DNA from: Neurospora crassa OR74A
Lineage: Eukaryota; Ascomycota; Sordariomycetes; Sordariales; Sordariaceae
NCBI RefSeq assembly: GCF_000182925.2
Contig: NC_026503.1
Location: 3,038,001-3,102,000, forward strand
Length of the DNA stretch: 64,000 nucleotides
Direction of reading: 5' to 3'
Numbering within the stretch: position 1 is the first letter of the stretch; each line of letters starts with the position of its first letter. Positions 33,665 to 46,689 of the stretch are shown one piece after another. The position numbers were made by a program, and so were the translations under genes. The notes below the pieces were generated by a model. The model searched no databases. It saw nothing but the letters and a program-made list of their open reading frames with translations, and was not told the DNA's origin.

Positions 33665-36158
33665 CAAGAGAGTGGAGATTTTTTTAAACAAAAGCGAGGT
33701 AGTATGTAGGTCCGCGGTCCGGTTGATTTGTGGAGAACTGGGTGTCCCTCCGGTGGACGACCGACCGGGGCTGAGGACCTACATATACATACACTACGGA
33801 GACGGGAACGGGGCTGATGGATGGAGAACGGGGGAACGGTGTGGGGAGGGGTGAACAAGATGACTGCCGGTTGGGATGTGAAAAACACCGGGATGGAGTG
33901 GTCGGAGGCGGCATGGAGATATTAGTAGATGGGAGGAGCTCATGAAGGCTCAGTGAGCTTGATGCCAAGGTTGGGTAGAGGAGCTTTGGGAGGAGGACAC
34001 GACATGGTGGAGGGATGATATGTGATGATGTGAGATTACCTTTAAAAGTGGATGGGAATCTCCGAATTGATGAAGTGAGTTGGGAGTGAAAGTAAACAAC
34101 GGGAACGAGGGTATTGGAAATTCCAGGCGAGTGCGTTCGAAGACTGTTTGTTCTGTTGGTTGTCAGAAATGTCTGGAGGCATAGAAGGTCTCAAAGCGAA
34201 GCGAATCCGAGCATAGGTAACGAGAATGTCCAAGGGAACAGATTGACAGTTCTGTAAACACCTTTCTTCGGTTTGGAGGATGCTTGACGGCTTCAACATA
34301 GCTTGGTCGAAGTAAACCCGTCATGGTATTAGTCTGATTTGTGGCATGATGTAGCAAATACACAGAAGAAGTGTCCCGCAAGATCAATTTGAATTTCGAA
34401 CTTAATCAAACGTGGCGTTATTACCGATAGACCTTCGTCGTGCATCAATCGCTGATACTTTCCTTCCACATCCACCATTTATGTCTTCACATTTGAATGC
34501 TGTATTGGAACGTCATTGTCATTTTCCAATGCAAGAAGCCTTTGGAGGTTTTTGTTGATACGTAATATTTAGATAATGAGAAAGACTACCATGTCATATA
34601 TGTGGGATCAATATAGGTTCCAGCTTCGTTGAATATAGCACGATCCAACACAAGAAGCTATGAAGGAAAAGCATGGTGATAATGAGGAGGAACCTACCTA
34701 TAAACAGGCCGTCGAGTCTAGCAACTGTCGGGTATCATGGTTGTTCTCCAGGTTATCTACCAGTCCTTTTCTCGACTTAAGCAACATCTAGACGGTGTCT
34801 AGCCCTACAACTAACATTCCATCAATAACAGATCCAGGTGTGCAGTAATGCTGGTCCGTTATTAACCGTCTATTGTTCTGAGTTCGGACCTATGGAGACA
34901 TAACGTTGCGTCCCGACAGGCCGAAGGTTGCATGTGGCCCTTCACAATTGTTTCCTTTTGATCAGCAGTACATTTCTGCTGATGTCCAGCTCATGATCCT
35001 GAGATGGTGGTGAGCCTATGTGGTTTGGTTCCCCTGAAGTCACTCCCGCCTAAAAACTGCTGGTTGGGAGATGATACATTGCTGAGCTCAAGGTATCCAG
35101 TACACGATCTCCAGGATTTCCCTTTGGTGGTGTTCGAAATCACCCTCAGTCGATATCTCGGATAATGTAGATGGACGCCACGCTGGCTCCACGTGCCGAA
35201 AGAAGATGTGACATATCGGGCGTCTTCAAAAGGTAGGATGGTTCCGTCTGGTCATGTAGCTCATGGGGTAAGCCATGACACATAGATACTCCATTCACGA
35301 CCAGCATGTTGCCCCTCAACTCCCATGTGTCCCATTTGTAGTGTAAGGAGATCCTGGGAGTTCCGCGTACAAGTCACTGCATAGTCTGGACCGGTCTACC
35401 GCGTGATGACCGGTCCGGAAGGAATCATCCCCGGGTTAGGTACGGAACTGGAGTCAAACGGTGGTCTGGGGATCCGCATTGTTGAATTGAGTCCAGTGAA
35501 ACCTCAGTTCCACACCGAAACGCTGCTGCCTGTGGAAGTGTGCATAGTGACTTCTGGTGGAGGCGCCGATGGTAGCCGTGTGTAGCCAGTGGACTTCTGT
35601 CAGCCCAGCCATCATGACATATCGACCTGCCCTTCAGCAATGCTGGGTTCTATCCGCTGAGCATCTGGATTCGTATTCTGCACCATGAAACGCTTCGAGA
35701 AGAAACGGGATGAGCATGAATGGTACATACTTTCCTGTTCCTCCAACCTGTCCAGTGTTGGAGTAGTGTAGAGCCGCAGCGGGAACCCTTCCATGCTTCC
35801 GCTTCGACAAGGTTCGGGTCGCCATCCTGGCCGTGCCGCTGAGGCGTCACTCGGCACGCTGACCGGTGGTCGCACAGATGTGACAAGCCCACCATCACGC
35901 TTTCATCACTCCTACCTCCTACTACCTCTTTCAATCGGCCCTGATGCTTGGGGAAGACTCTGGAAGGTTAAATCAACCCGAAGGCGGGCAGATTTATTTG
36001 AACTCATTTCGAATTCTGGTGGACAGGTTGCAGGGCAAGCCGAATGCAGGATGAGTCACACCCAAAGGAACCGTCGATCTCGTTGCCAAATGACAAGCTA
36101 CCTGCTGTTGGACGACTCTCAAAGTCGGGCACAGCTCTCTCAACACTCTACTGACCAG

Positions 36159-36444
36159 CTAAATCATTCCTCTTTGGGAACTTCGTTTGTGTAGCTCCAT
36201 GTAGAGCCGAGCGTTATTTAGACAAGAGAGATATTCTTTGAAGTCCTCTTTCCAGGCAATCTGGAGCAAATCGTGACAAGTATGTGGGCTCAGCTCGAAA
36301 TTCTTGACCTTGCGCTCACAACGGACGTTGCGAGCATACTGCAAGTGAGTATCGTGAAACTTGGTGAGCTGTTCGTTGTCGGCGGAGGTGTCGAAAATGG
36401 GAGTGTCCTTCAAGCTCTTCTTTCTTTTTGCTGCTTCGTAGAGC
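36159..36444 (-). CDS. Candidate C-terminal exon of an unrecognised gene
   Basis: A minus-strand frame of about 94 residues has a natural amino-acid mix, with an opening LYEAAKRKKSLKDTPIFDT and an ending KEYLSCLNNARLYMELHKRS before the stop at 36159. An acceptor-like CCGCAG precedes it at 36445. No matching upstream exon with a good donor and compatible phase was found, although an ATG-led frame starts nearby at 36570. It may be the last exon of a small gene or a gene remnant. No family is recognised. Confidence 0.3.
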
Positions 36445-38726
36445 CTGCGGCCTCAATACAGTGTGACATCTTTTCGAGATTTCAGCCATAGTGCTTGTAG
36501 GCGCAAAGTGTCCTACTTCTATGCTTTGTTTGTCGAGACCTCCACATTTGCTGGTTTGAGCGGTTGACATGTGGCTTTTGTATACATATTTGCCTGGTAA
36601 TAAATAGACTTCTTGTCTTCCCGTGAACTAACACTCGTATCAAGCAAGACCTGGGAGGTACACGTTAATGAGGTGGGTTTGATTGCAACTTCTACCGACC
36701 GGGTTCTCTCCTATTACCCAAAGCCTGAGCTGTGGCTTTCGCTCACAGATGATGTACTGGCGTGTTTGATACAGTGGACAGAAGTATAACGTTAGAAGTG
36801 CTTCATAACAGCCTCCTCAAACATCCCTTGCCGATATCCAAGAGTAGGTGCATAATGTGGCTCAAACCTAAAGATGAATGATCGACAAACTCCTGAAGAC
36901 AGATTTCGTGACCAGAACGACTTCTACCGTCAACGACTCATGTGGCTGCCCCGGTGTTTCAGAGTGTTGTGGACTTTGCATAGCCTCAGAGCTAAATATC
37001 AGCTCAAATGAAGCAAATCTGTCATGCCAAACAATGGCGACCAGGCTAGATAATGCTTCTCATCCAGTACATGCCCAACTTTCTCTGGCAACGCCGTGGA
37101 GACATTCTTAGTTGTCAAGAAACACAGAGACACACTGTTTGATACAACGCCTGTAAGTTGACTTCAAACAATCTGCCATGACTAACACGAAAGACTCGAT
37201 GTTGGGTGAAAAGCAAGACACGAGAAATGCAGTAGAATCTTGAAAAGGCAGATGAAAAGGAGAGAAAGGAATTGCAGAGCTACACAACAAAGAAGGAAGT
37301 CGACTTGCATATTGATCATGATGAAATGGCTCTCCGCGACTTGTTATCCGTACAATAACTGGATTAGTTGATACCGATATCTCAGGTTAACTAACCTACA
37401 ACAAAGAGACATTTGCTGATGGCTATCTTCCATTCTCGATGCGAGGACAGGACTCTAATGTGGTAAAGGTTATGTATTTTGCAGATGTATGTCCATCTCC
37501 GCCTCGAAGGGCCACGAGGAAGTAAACAAGTGTGTTAAAAAGGGGAGCTTCAATTCATGAATTCAACATCCATTGGCAACTGCTTCGACTGGCGAACGGT
37601 ACTCGTCCTAATATAGTTGCTGTTTGAGCTTCGTCGCCACAGCGTCCACTCTCTGCCATGACTGTCAGATGCAAACCAACGGGTGAGTCCATCCAGAACC
37701 ACACTTGTGGAAACGCATGCAGAGCCGCTGTGATTTGAGGGTGATGCGGTTCAACAGACACGTAGAACCTATACAACTTCCAACACTGTTCTACATCATG
37801 GCATATGGCAGACTTTCCAGAGAAGTCTTGAATGAAAGGAAGTAAGATAGAAGTAGGGGTTGGAAAAAAAAAACAGAAAGAAAAAGAAAAAAAAAGGTGA
37901 AAGGTCCACGCTGCATATCAAACTGCTCAAGTGGTCCGTGATGACCTCTCCAATGTGGCCGTGATCAAGCACCTGTTGGCAAGCCGTCAAGCACAGCAAC
38001 CAAGGTAATACTTCCCCAAGAAAGACATGACGTCCGGTGTCTAAAAGCACGACGGCAATGCGTGCCTTTTTGGCATGAAGTCCGTTGACAGGAAGTCCGG
38101 GGTGCTTGAGGCAGGTCCGATCTCATAGAAGGCTGTCACCTCAGCAGGAATGCGTCAACTTGGCATATAAAGCGGCAGCTTCCGTCAGGTGTTTGTGACG
38201 GATGTGTTTCCAGTGGTTTGTTTACCTTGGTGACGATGATGTCTATGGTCGTGAGTGGTTGTCGTCGCAGCTGCAAACACTCTGCCAAGACTTGCCGGAT
38301 TGGGAGCAGAGCTCAAACAGGCAAAGTTACGGCGTGTACGGATCGATACGCACGTCACATTGGTAACAAAGGGCAGGCAGCGTGCAAAGTGGTAGCCCTA
38401 ACCACCAATAACAGCGGCGCACTGAAATTTCACCAAAAAGCCAAAACGGCAGTCAAAGTTGGAAGCGGGGAACAGCGGCAAAGAGGGCCAGAGCAGGGCC
38501 TTGGAGGGGAGATTTGGTGCAGGTGGGCGGGGCACGAGCGTCTCTGTGATCCGTGCCACTGCCAAAACCTGGTCCGAGCTCCCTGTGGCCCGGGAGCGAT
38601 TTGCCAAAATCTTTTACGACACCACAGCGAGCATCAGACGTCGTTGTCGCTGTCGTCCGCCCCCCCTACCCAACCCCGTCTAGAAGAAGCGCATTGAGTC
38701 AGGCCAACGTCCTGTCAAGCGCAAAG

Positions 38727-40248
38727 ATGTCGGTCGCTTCCAAGGTGTGTTTATCTCTCTCCCCGTCAATCTCCGAAATGGCCGGTTTCACGGTCGGCCG
38801 AGAGCTGCATGCTGTGCAGCGGATATGGATGACCCCGTGGTTGGACCTCGCCGTGAAATGAAACTGAGAGCTTCATTTTTGTTTCCGAGCGAGTCCGCCA
38901 ACACCGGCTCCTTGCGACAATTTGGGATCCGAAAGAGGAGGGAGGCTTGGAGAATGGGGATCCAGACGCACAGCGAGCAGCAGCCGGCCATACCGCGAAA
39001 ATCTAGAGCTCAAGACAGCAAGAAACTAACCGATTGCGATTCTTTTTCTACAGAACCTGTTCGATCTGCTCGGTTGGTTGCCCACCCTCCTGTGAATTAC
39101 GGAACCCACGCGACGGCACACTCGAAATTGGCAGGGCGAGGAGGAACATTGAACACCGCAATCCAAGGAACCACCAATACTGACGGATCGATTGTTTTCA
39201 TTCAGGCAACGACGTGGAGGATAACACCGCTCCCGCCGCCCCTGCTAAGATCGTCGAGAAGACCTCGACCCACACCACCAAGCGCAACTCCGATGGCGTC
39301 GCTCCCAGCAAGGCCCCCGCTCAGGGCTCTGGCCGTCGCTCTAACTTGACCGGCAACGAGGCCGGTATGTTGATCATCCAACATGCTAACCATGGCTACC
39401 CTCTCAACTGACATTTTCGGTCCCAGCTTTCCGCGACCGCAACGCCGGCAGCGACCGCAACCGTGGCAAGCCCACTGAGGAGGGTGCTGCTCGTGGTCCC
39501 CGCGGCGGCGCTAACGCCCGCGTCCGCGGTGGTCGCGGTGGCCGTCACCCCCGTAACACCTCGGATGACCGCCACTCTAAGTCCATCCCCTCGTATGTTC
39601 CGGTCAAGCAATTTCTAGCCACAGGCACCTCCGTCCACTAACACCCTGACTAGCGGATCCGAGAAGCAGGCTGCCCTTTCCTGGGGCGCCACCGAGGGCC
39701 AGGCCGAGCTGAAGGATGAGCAGGCCGCCGAGGAGATCGCCAAGACTGAGCAGAAGGAGGCCACCACCGAGGGTGAGGCCGCCGCTGAGGCTATCCCCGA
39801 GGAGGAGGAGGAGAAGCACGTCTCCTACTCTGAGTACCTTGCCCAGCTCGCCGAGAAGAAGGCCGCTCTCGAGGCCGAGGCCGCCCTCAAGGTCCGCAAG
39901 GCCAACGAGGGTGTCGTTGAGGACAAGAAGTGGGCCAACGCCAAGCCCCTCAAGAAGGATGAGACCGAGGAGTTCATTGCTGGCTCCGCCGGCAAGAAGC
40001 AGCGCGAGCGTGAGCGCAAGGTCAAGCAGGTCCTCGAGATCGACCAGCGTTTCGTCGAGCCCGAGCGTCCCGCTCGTGGTGGTGCCCGCGGTGGCCGCGG
40101 TGGTCCCCGTGGTGACGCCGGCCGTGGCCGTGGCGCTCCCCGTGGTGCTGCCCGTGGTGCTGCCCGTGGCGGTGCTCCCCGCGCCGAGAACAAGGCTGCT
40201 CCCATCAACCCCAACGATGAGTCTGCCTTCCCCAGCCTCGGCAACTAA
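38727..40248 (+). CDS. stm1: Stm1/SERBP1-type ribosome-associated RNA-binding protein
   Basis: A 318-residue protein in five exons: 38727-38744, 39054-39072, 39206-39364, 39427-39592 and 39654-40248; the first two exons are only 18 and 19 bases. The joined N-terminus MSVASKNLFDLLGNDVEDN matches the Stm1 signature FDLLGNDVED. The HABP4/PAI-RBP1 block follows (GKPTEEGAARG, RHPRNTSDDRHSKSIPSGSE, SWGA). The acidic segment contains VSYSEYLAQLAEKKAAL, and the C-terminus is an RGG/RG-rich tail (GARGGRGGPRGD). Family members clamp inactive ribosomes, protect them in starvation and bind mRNA. Codon use is strongly biased to C in third position, with far more GCC/CTC/AAG than neighbours, as in highly expressed Neurospora genes. 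High expression is therefore expected. Confidence 0.93.
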
Positions 40249-42221
40249 ATGCCTCTCAATATCGGCATAACGACCATACATCGAAGCCAGACTATTCAGT
40301 CACACGGCCCCCCCTTTATTTTCTCTTCGAGGCGGCAATGTCAGAATCAGGATGGCGGCGGGTTGGGATAAAAAAAGCAGCCAGCATGGGGTCGGTGTTC
40401 GTCTGTTTGGTTGCATTCACCTTTAGCGGAAAAGTGGTTCATGAACACCGGAACCGTGAAAGAGGTTTTCCTTATCTGTCCACCACTTACCGCGGAATCG
40501 AACAAAGTAAAACTGTTCAAGCTCGAAAGTTGAAATTGCGCGCGTTCGTATGACCTGGTTCCTCCCCGTATCTATCCCCTTTCCTTCCATGCATGAACGT
40601 TATACCTAGGATATATTTCACTTTTTACCCGGTTCAAACCGCAGACAAAGGATGGGATGGCAACCATCCAGAGGGCAAAAAGACACACACGCTATAGTCT
40701 AGGTGGCACTATGACATAGCTCGACCATGGCAAGGTCGTAAGAATGGACATAAGACAGGCTTGTTTTGGATTAACACCCAATATGGCATCTGGCAAAAGG
40801 CATCAGGCAGAGCAGCAATATCAAAACAAGTGTTTTGGATTCCTCTGGCAAAGGCACAACAAGCTGACACTGATCCGTGACTTGTACTCAACACTGTGTT
40901 GGCTGTTTAAGTGCACTTTTCGATGTCTCACTGGACAAGTGAAGTTCTTGCTGCACCGTGATCTTGAACTGACTGGTCGCCATAGGCACATAATAAGATG
41001 GAAAATCACTGACGATGATATTGACACACAAGTACTTGTAGTAGACCTTTTCATTTCCATTTCAAACTCCGAACTCGGCGGTTCTTACTAACCACCCCTT
41101 CACTATGACCTAGGTCCAGGTAAACAGACCACTCTTTTGTGTCCCTTTCTTGTCTTGTGCAAAACACCCTCTCCATCACAACCCCATGATTACTTATCCA
41201 TATCACAGCCGCCATACCATACAAGACATGACCTGATGTACATTTCACTTCCATGACAACACTAGCGATATCTACCTTCAATCTTACAACCTTTCTCTCT
41301 CTCCATCCTCTCCAAGTTACATTCTCAACCTCGAGGTTCCCTCCCTCATCCTCATATGCTTCGAAGATGTGACACTGCCGGAGAACTCCAGTCATCCTGG
41401 CTTTCATATCTCAGACAAGCCAGAATCTGTGGAAACTTATGGTAGACTCTATGCTCGGTCCGACTTTGCACATCATCTAAGTAAGTGGTGATACATACAA
41501 TCCATTTGCAAGAGACCTAGTGACGAAGTCTCCTGTTGCTTTCTCACCTCACGATGGATGATTCTAGATCCTTGAATACAACTCTGACAATCTGCATCAA
41601 GTTACATGCGCGCATCTGCATGCATGATGCTTTATGTCGGTGGTAATGCGCACAAACCCTACCGACAAGCTCTACAGAGTACTTGCTTGCACAACAAGCC
41701 CTACTTGTAGGTACTGCCAGGTGCGTACCTGAAAACCGAAGAACCCGAGTTTCCCGAGTATGGGATTATTCGGTCCGCATCAGACCGAGGGCTGGAATGT
41801 CGTCTTCAGTTCCCTGGAATAGATTCTGGTAGTTGGGTCGGTGAGAGTCCACGGAGCATGTCGTGTCACTCTATATTATGTCTTTCCTTGTCTATTGTCT
41901 TTTTTTTTTTTTTTTTTTCTCCAGGAATGTGTGTTGCGAACTTGGGGAGTGGAAGGTTTGGTTCTCGGGAGATGCTAGTTTCATACGAAGATGGGAAAAG
42001 ATGGTTGGATGCAGAAACTAGAGAGTGAATCACCATGTCTTTGGAAGAGTAGCAGTACTCGATCACCGCTTCAACAGCGCCCATGCAACAGTACACATTT
42101 CCTTAAGCATGCACGATTCATATTCTCTGCAAAATTCATACATCATAACATCATCAACGACTTCCACCCTCCCCCTATCCTCGCCCATCTGGATCACACA
42201 ACCTTACAACCGCCAAAACAC
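40249..42221. other. Intergenic between convergent Stm1 and MFS genes
   Basis: This stretch holds the two 3' UTRs and no supported gene. A poly(T) run of about 19 bases lies at 41900-41918. Short frames at 40744-41407 on both strands overlap one another and carry no motif. Confidence 0.5.
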
Positions 42222-44130
42222 TCAAAAGCCACTCGGCACCTGATGCCCATAGATCACTACTCCCCCCCTCTTCCTCTTAAACCCAAACCTTCCCGCATCA
42301 ATCCCCAGACTGACCACCAACCAAACCACATTGAACCCAGCCATCATATAGAACGGCGTCCCCGTGCTCCACTCATCGAACCCATACCCGCCCGCCTTTG
42401 TCAGCAACAAGATGGCCGCACCTCCGCACCACGAGTAGACTCCCGCCACGGACCCCTTCAGCCTTACTCTCGACACCGTATCCTCCGGCAAAGCTCCCGG
42501 ATTTTCTAAAAGGGGTGCCGTCTCGTTCCGGCTATCAGCTGGTTCAGTCACAGTAGCTACTTCGCTGTCCCTGTCGACGCGGTGCGGATGCGTGATGACG
42601 TTGACTACGTCCACCTTCAGCACACCTCGTCCTAGCGAGCCCAAGCTGCAGACGATGGCGCCAATTTGGCTGATGCCGATAAGTGCAGCGAGGAAGAAGA
42701 CGACAGGGCTGCCGCCCCGCCCATCCTTGTCTTTGTACTCGGGGCTTTTAAGCTGGGGGAAGGCAATGTAGCCGGCGATGCCAAAGGTGGTGGCCACAAT
42801 GATAGGGTAGTTGAGTCTATTCTGTTTGGTGAACTTGCGGCTAGAGAGGTAGCCGAAAAGAGGAGCGCAGAGGAGACCCATTAGTTGGGCGACGCCCGTG
42901 AGGATAGACGAGAGGATGTAAGCCTGGCGGCATTCCTTTTTCAGCTCTGGGGAAGGGTCGTTGGGCGAGCCTTGGCAGAAGCCGTTGCGGATGAAGAAGG
43001 CGTTGATGAAGAGGGGCATGAAGAGCGAGATGGCGACGGTGGAGGCACGGGCGACGAAGCCGCCTAGGTAGCCGAGGGCGATGTCGGAGTCGGTGAGGCC
43101 GAGCCGGATCGAGTCGCGGAGGAGGTGTAGGTAGGGATAGACTTGTTTGGATGAGTAGGGGGCCGAGTGGTCGTCGGTTCGGCGCTTGAGTCCGAAGAGG
43201 GTCCGGAATCCTTTGCCTTCTTCACCCTTGATGCCGCGGAGACCGAAGAAGACGAAGATGGCGACGAGGAAGGAGACGAGGCCGACGACGTAGTAACTGT
43301 ACTGGACGGCTTGACCAACAGTGACGCCTTTGATGTGTCCAAACCTTGCCGGTAGAGGGAGGAAGAGCGAAAGAGCGAGGAGGGCACCGCACCCTGTGAA
43401 GAGCCCTACGTAGCCGGCCAACGCGGACGGCTTCCCACGTCCTTCGGGTTTCCCTTGGGTGCCATCAAATCTGAAGCCAGCTTCGGAGGTGCTGTGATCG
43501 CGGAACCGATCAGGGGTAATGGTAACCTCTGAAGCCACTGACGGTGTTATGCTATGCCTTGGGTTTAGAGGGGGGTTCTCGACAACATCTGTTTGCGCCT
43601 GGGTCTCGTCGGACAACGAAGGGAGGATTGCCGTGACCATGGTCGCCCTTTGTCACCAATGATGATTAGCTTTTGTCGTGGAACGCCGTGCTGAACATTA
43701 CTTACGCAGCGGTAGCTCCAACAGCAAAGAGAATCCTCGCCAATAGCAACTGCGGGTACACATTCGTTGCTTGAACAAACACCAGCAGCGAGAGTCCAAT
43801 AATCGCATAGCCGGTGACGGCAACATGTCTTACCCCGACACGATCAGACACCAGACCCCAGAAAGGGCAGGCGATCAAGGCGACAATTTCATCAACGAAG
43901 CCGAGAGTGCCGACAATGTCACCGACGCCATGCTTGACGCCGATCAAGTCGGTGATGACAAAGGAGACGCTGCTGTTGAGGAAGACGAGGAAGGAAATGC
44001 TGAAGAGGCAGATGCCCAAGAGGTAGGTCAGGGCTTGGAGAGGGGTCGTCGATGAGGAGAATGGGAGATGGCGGAGGAGAAAGGCACCGAAGTCGAAGGG
44101 CTGGCCGGGCCGGCCATCGGTTGGAGCCAT
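42222..44130 (-). CDS. Major facilitator superfamily transporter
   Basis: A 616-residue integral membrane protein in two exons, 44130-43706 and 43647-42222, separated by a 58-bp intron with a GTAAGT donor. The first half shows hydrophobic segments (ALTYLLGICLFSISFLVFLN, LGFVDEIVALIACPFWGLVS) and the MFS motif A-like loop GLVSDRVGVRHV between TM2 and TM3. A central cytoplasmic loop of about 65 residues carries Ser/Thr-rich sequence (RHSITPSVASEV). The second half includes LGYLGGFVARASTVAISLFM, AQLMGLLCAPLFGYLSSRKF, and FFLAALIGISQIGAIVCSL, ending in a TM pair before a basic tail. The substrate cannot be assigned. The GYLSSRKF repeat of motif A and the total length fit a 12-TM family. It is divergent from sideroflexin across about 1.1 kb. 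Confidence 0.88.
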
Positions 44131-45275
44131 TGTGTGGGTTCTTTGATATGGTCTGTTTTGGTGTTTAGTCTAAGTGCTGGGATTCCTATCTGGGCTGGCT
44201 AAGCAACCTAAGAGTGTTGATGGTTCGTCGATGTGTTTTGCTTCACATCGGTTCAATGTCACACGGTTTGTGTGGTCGTATTCTTCGAGGAAACGAAGCT
44301 TACAACGGCACTGATGGAAGTTCAAGCATCTGTCAAACAAATGTGGAATCACGAGTTATCGATTGCAACAAGGGAAGAAAGAGGTCGGAAGGGAGAAGAG
44401 CGGAAGCAGCATCGCGCAAACTGATGACGGCGCTGGCGTCAGTTACGCCCATCCAAGGAATCATCGACCGGGGAACACAGCCAATTAGAAGAGCCCAATC
44501 CCGATTTACATATGTACACTACAACCCTGTCGCTATCAGGGCATTTGGCTCGTGCAACCCTCGTGCAACCCTTGGGTTCAGTTTTGGACCGCGTCTGGCC
44601 GCCGCGCTGCGACATCTGCCCGCCCCGCAATCCGGTTCAGAGCCCCTCCTCCGCCGGTGTTCGTCTTTTTCCCCCGTCAACTTCTGGCCTCGGGGCAAAA
44701 CGACATGAAATGACATGAAATGGCCACTAACGGTGCCAGATCCAGAATCCCGTCTGACTGTCTTTCGTCTTGTGTAGGTCATTTCCTCATACTCCCTCTA
44801 CTCAGTAGTCCGCCCAGTCAGCCAGTACATGTGCAATGTACAAAAATGCAGGCGGGACAGTGATACGGCACATCATCTGGGGTCCCGTTCCGGGGTCCTG
44901 AATCGAGACCGGGATACCTGGCCGTCCCCGAGATCGGGATCCGCTTTATTTTTGCCGCGACCGGGGAAAGATAACAAAACCCTCTTGTCAAAGGAGAGTC
45001 GATGGTTTGTTTCAAGCAGGAGTCATACACCGCTTTGCTTTTATTTCCATTTCGGTCTTCTTTCTTGACTACTTTTCTCTTTTCCTGTTTTGAAGTTTGT
45101 TTTGTTTGTCTGTTTGTTTGTGCTTCTCCGACATCGTCGCCGTCAACTCGCCCGTCAGACAAGACACACAAGTGTCGTTCAATCTCTTCTTGTCGCAAAG
45201 AGAGCGCACTATTCACGCCATTAAACACTTCTTGACAAAACACCGTCTTCGACCCACCCCAGAGCACAAACAACC
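44131..45275. promoter_or_regulatory. Divergent promoter between MFS transporter and sideroflexin
   Basis: Both genes are transcribed away from this stretch. It contains a CT-rich leader toward sideroflexin (45060-45120, TTTTGTTTGTCTGTTTGTTTG). No gene or defined operator was recognised. Confidence 0.5.
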
Positions 45276-46689
45276 ATGTCCGCCTCTCTGCCCGGCGCGC
45301 GCGCGCTTCCCGACTCGCAGTATGACTTGAGCACCTACTGGGGCCGCGTCAGGCATACCGCTGGCCTTACCGATCCGAGGTGAGCATAACCGCATCTGAA
45401 CTGGGGATGGGACTACAAGGAGGGAGGAGGAAGGGGCCGGAAGAGAAGGGCGGTACATGCTGCCTAGATGACGCATTTGCGACCTCCTGTTGGCGCAAAC
45501 TTTGGAGCAATGAAGGGCTGGATTCAGGACGGGACAAAGAATGTCTTGCTAACGTGCGCGCCATATTCGCAGGACGCTTCTCGTTGGCAATGCCGGTCTC
45601 GAGCAAGCTAAGCAGCTCCTCGTCTCCTACAAGCAGGGACAGATCAAGTCCATGACGCCCGACTTGTGGCAGGCCAAGAAGCTCGTCGACTCTACTCTCC
45701 ATCCCGGTATGCTTCATCCGCCGACATACTCCTGAACGCATGCCGTTGCGCATGGCTGCGTCGACATACCTACAACCTAAGTCATTAGGAGGGGAAAAAG
45801 ACACATAGGCTCACAAAATATGACATAGATACCGGAGAAAAGGTCTTTCTTCCCTTCCGCATGTCCTGCTTCGTCCTTTCCAACTTGGTCGTAACAGCCG
45901 GCATGTTGACCCCTGGCCTTGGCGTAAGTTGAAAACACCTCCCCTTCCCTACCTCTTTCTCCCTACATCTTCCTTTTACTAACTCTTTCCCCCAACCAGA
46001 ACCGCGGCACCATCGCCTGGCAAGTAGCCAACCAATCCCTCAACGTTGCCATCAACTACTCCAACGCCAACAAGTCTTCCCCCCTCAGCTGGTCCAAGAT
46101 CGCCCAGTCCTACTTCCTTGCCGTCGGCGCCTCCTGCGGCGTGGCCGTCGGTCTCAACAGCGTTGTCCCGCGCCTCAAGTCGCTGGCGCCCTCGACCCGT
46201 TTGATTCTCAGCCGTCTGGTTCCGTTTGCCGCCGTCGCCTCGGCCGGTGCCCTCAACGTCTTTCTCATGCGCGGCGAGGAGATGCGTACGGGTATTGACG
46301 TGTACCCGGTCCTGTCGGCCGCCGACAAGGCCAAGCTGGTTGCGGAGGGCAAGGGCGAAGGAGACGTGGAGAGCCTGGGTAAGAGCAAGAAGGCGGCGAC
46401 GATTGCTGTGGCGGAGACGGCCGTCAGCAGAGTGCTCAACAGCAGCCCGATCATGGTTATCCCCCCTCTTGTCCTGGTTAGGCTCCAGGCTACCCAGTGG
46501 TTGAAGAGAAACCCGAGGTACACGACCCCGATCAACCTCGGTCTGATCTTGGTGACCAGCTATGCCGTGTTGCCGTTGGCGCTGGCGGCGTTCCCCCAGA
46601 TGCAGAAGATCGAGGCGGATAGGCTGGAGGGAGAGTTCAAGGGTCGTGGTGGTCAGGATGGCTTGGTTGTTTTCAACCGTGGTATTTAA
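45276..46689 (+). CDS. fsf1: Sideroflexin-family mitochondrial carrier
   Basis: A 340-residue protein in four exons: 45276-45379, 45573-45706, 45829-45923 and 46000-46689. It follows the sideroflexin pattern throughout: SQYDLSTYWGRVRHTAGLTD at the N-terminus, the DPRTLLV block created by the first splice, then DTGEKVFLPFRMSCFV, NVAINYSNANKSSPLS, the Asn-rich signature, and VAETAVSRVLNSSPIMVIPP. Four to five membrane segments are visible, for example SYFLAVGASCGVAVGLNSVV, ILSRLVPFAAVASAGALNVF and INLGLILVTSYAVLPLALAA. The family sits in the inner mitochondrial membrane; animal members carry serine into mitochondria for one-carbon metabolism, and yeast Fsf1 is the fungal member. Length is typical of the family, and all splice phases agree. 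Confidence 0.95.

Larger units (their letters stand above)
31401..38726. other. Gene-poor stretch of 7.3 kb with microsatellites and one candidate exon
   Basis: No confident gene. It includes the bZIP 3' UTR, the microsatellite cluster at 33.1-33.7 kb, a candidate coding exon at 36159-36444 (-), A-rich tracts near 37865-37900 and the promoter of the Stm1-type gene. TATAAAG at 38166-38172 is a possible TATA element for that gene. Base composition is not strongly AT-biased, so there is no sign of a heavily RIP-mutated repeat. Confidence 0.45.

Noticed and set aside
31401-38700. Possible transposon or RIP-mutated repeat in the gene-poor stretch
   Set aside because: Composition is not strongly AT-shifted, and I saw no terminal repeats and no transposase or reverse-transcriptase motif.
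39604-40281. 225-codon minus-strand frame rich in Leu, Gly, Ala and Thr, and an Arg-rich plus-strand frame at 39716-40270
   Set aside because: Both are shadows of the strongly codon-biased Stm1-type gene.
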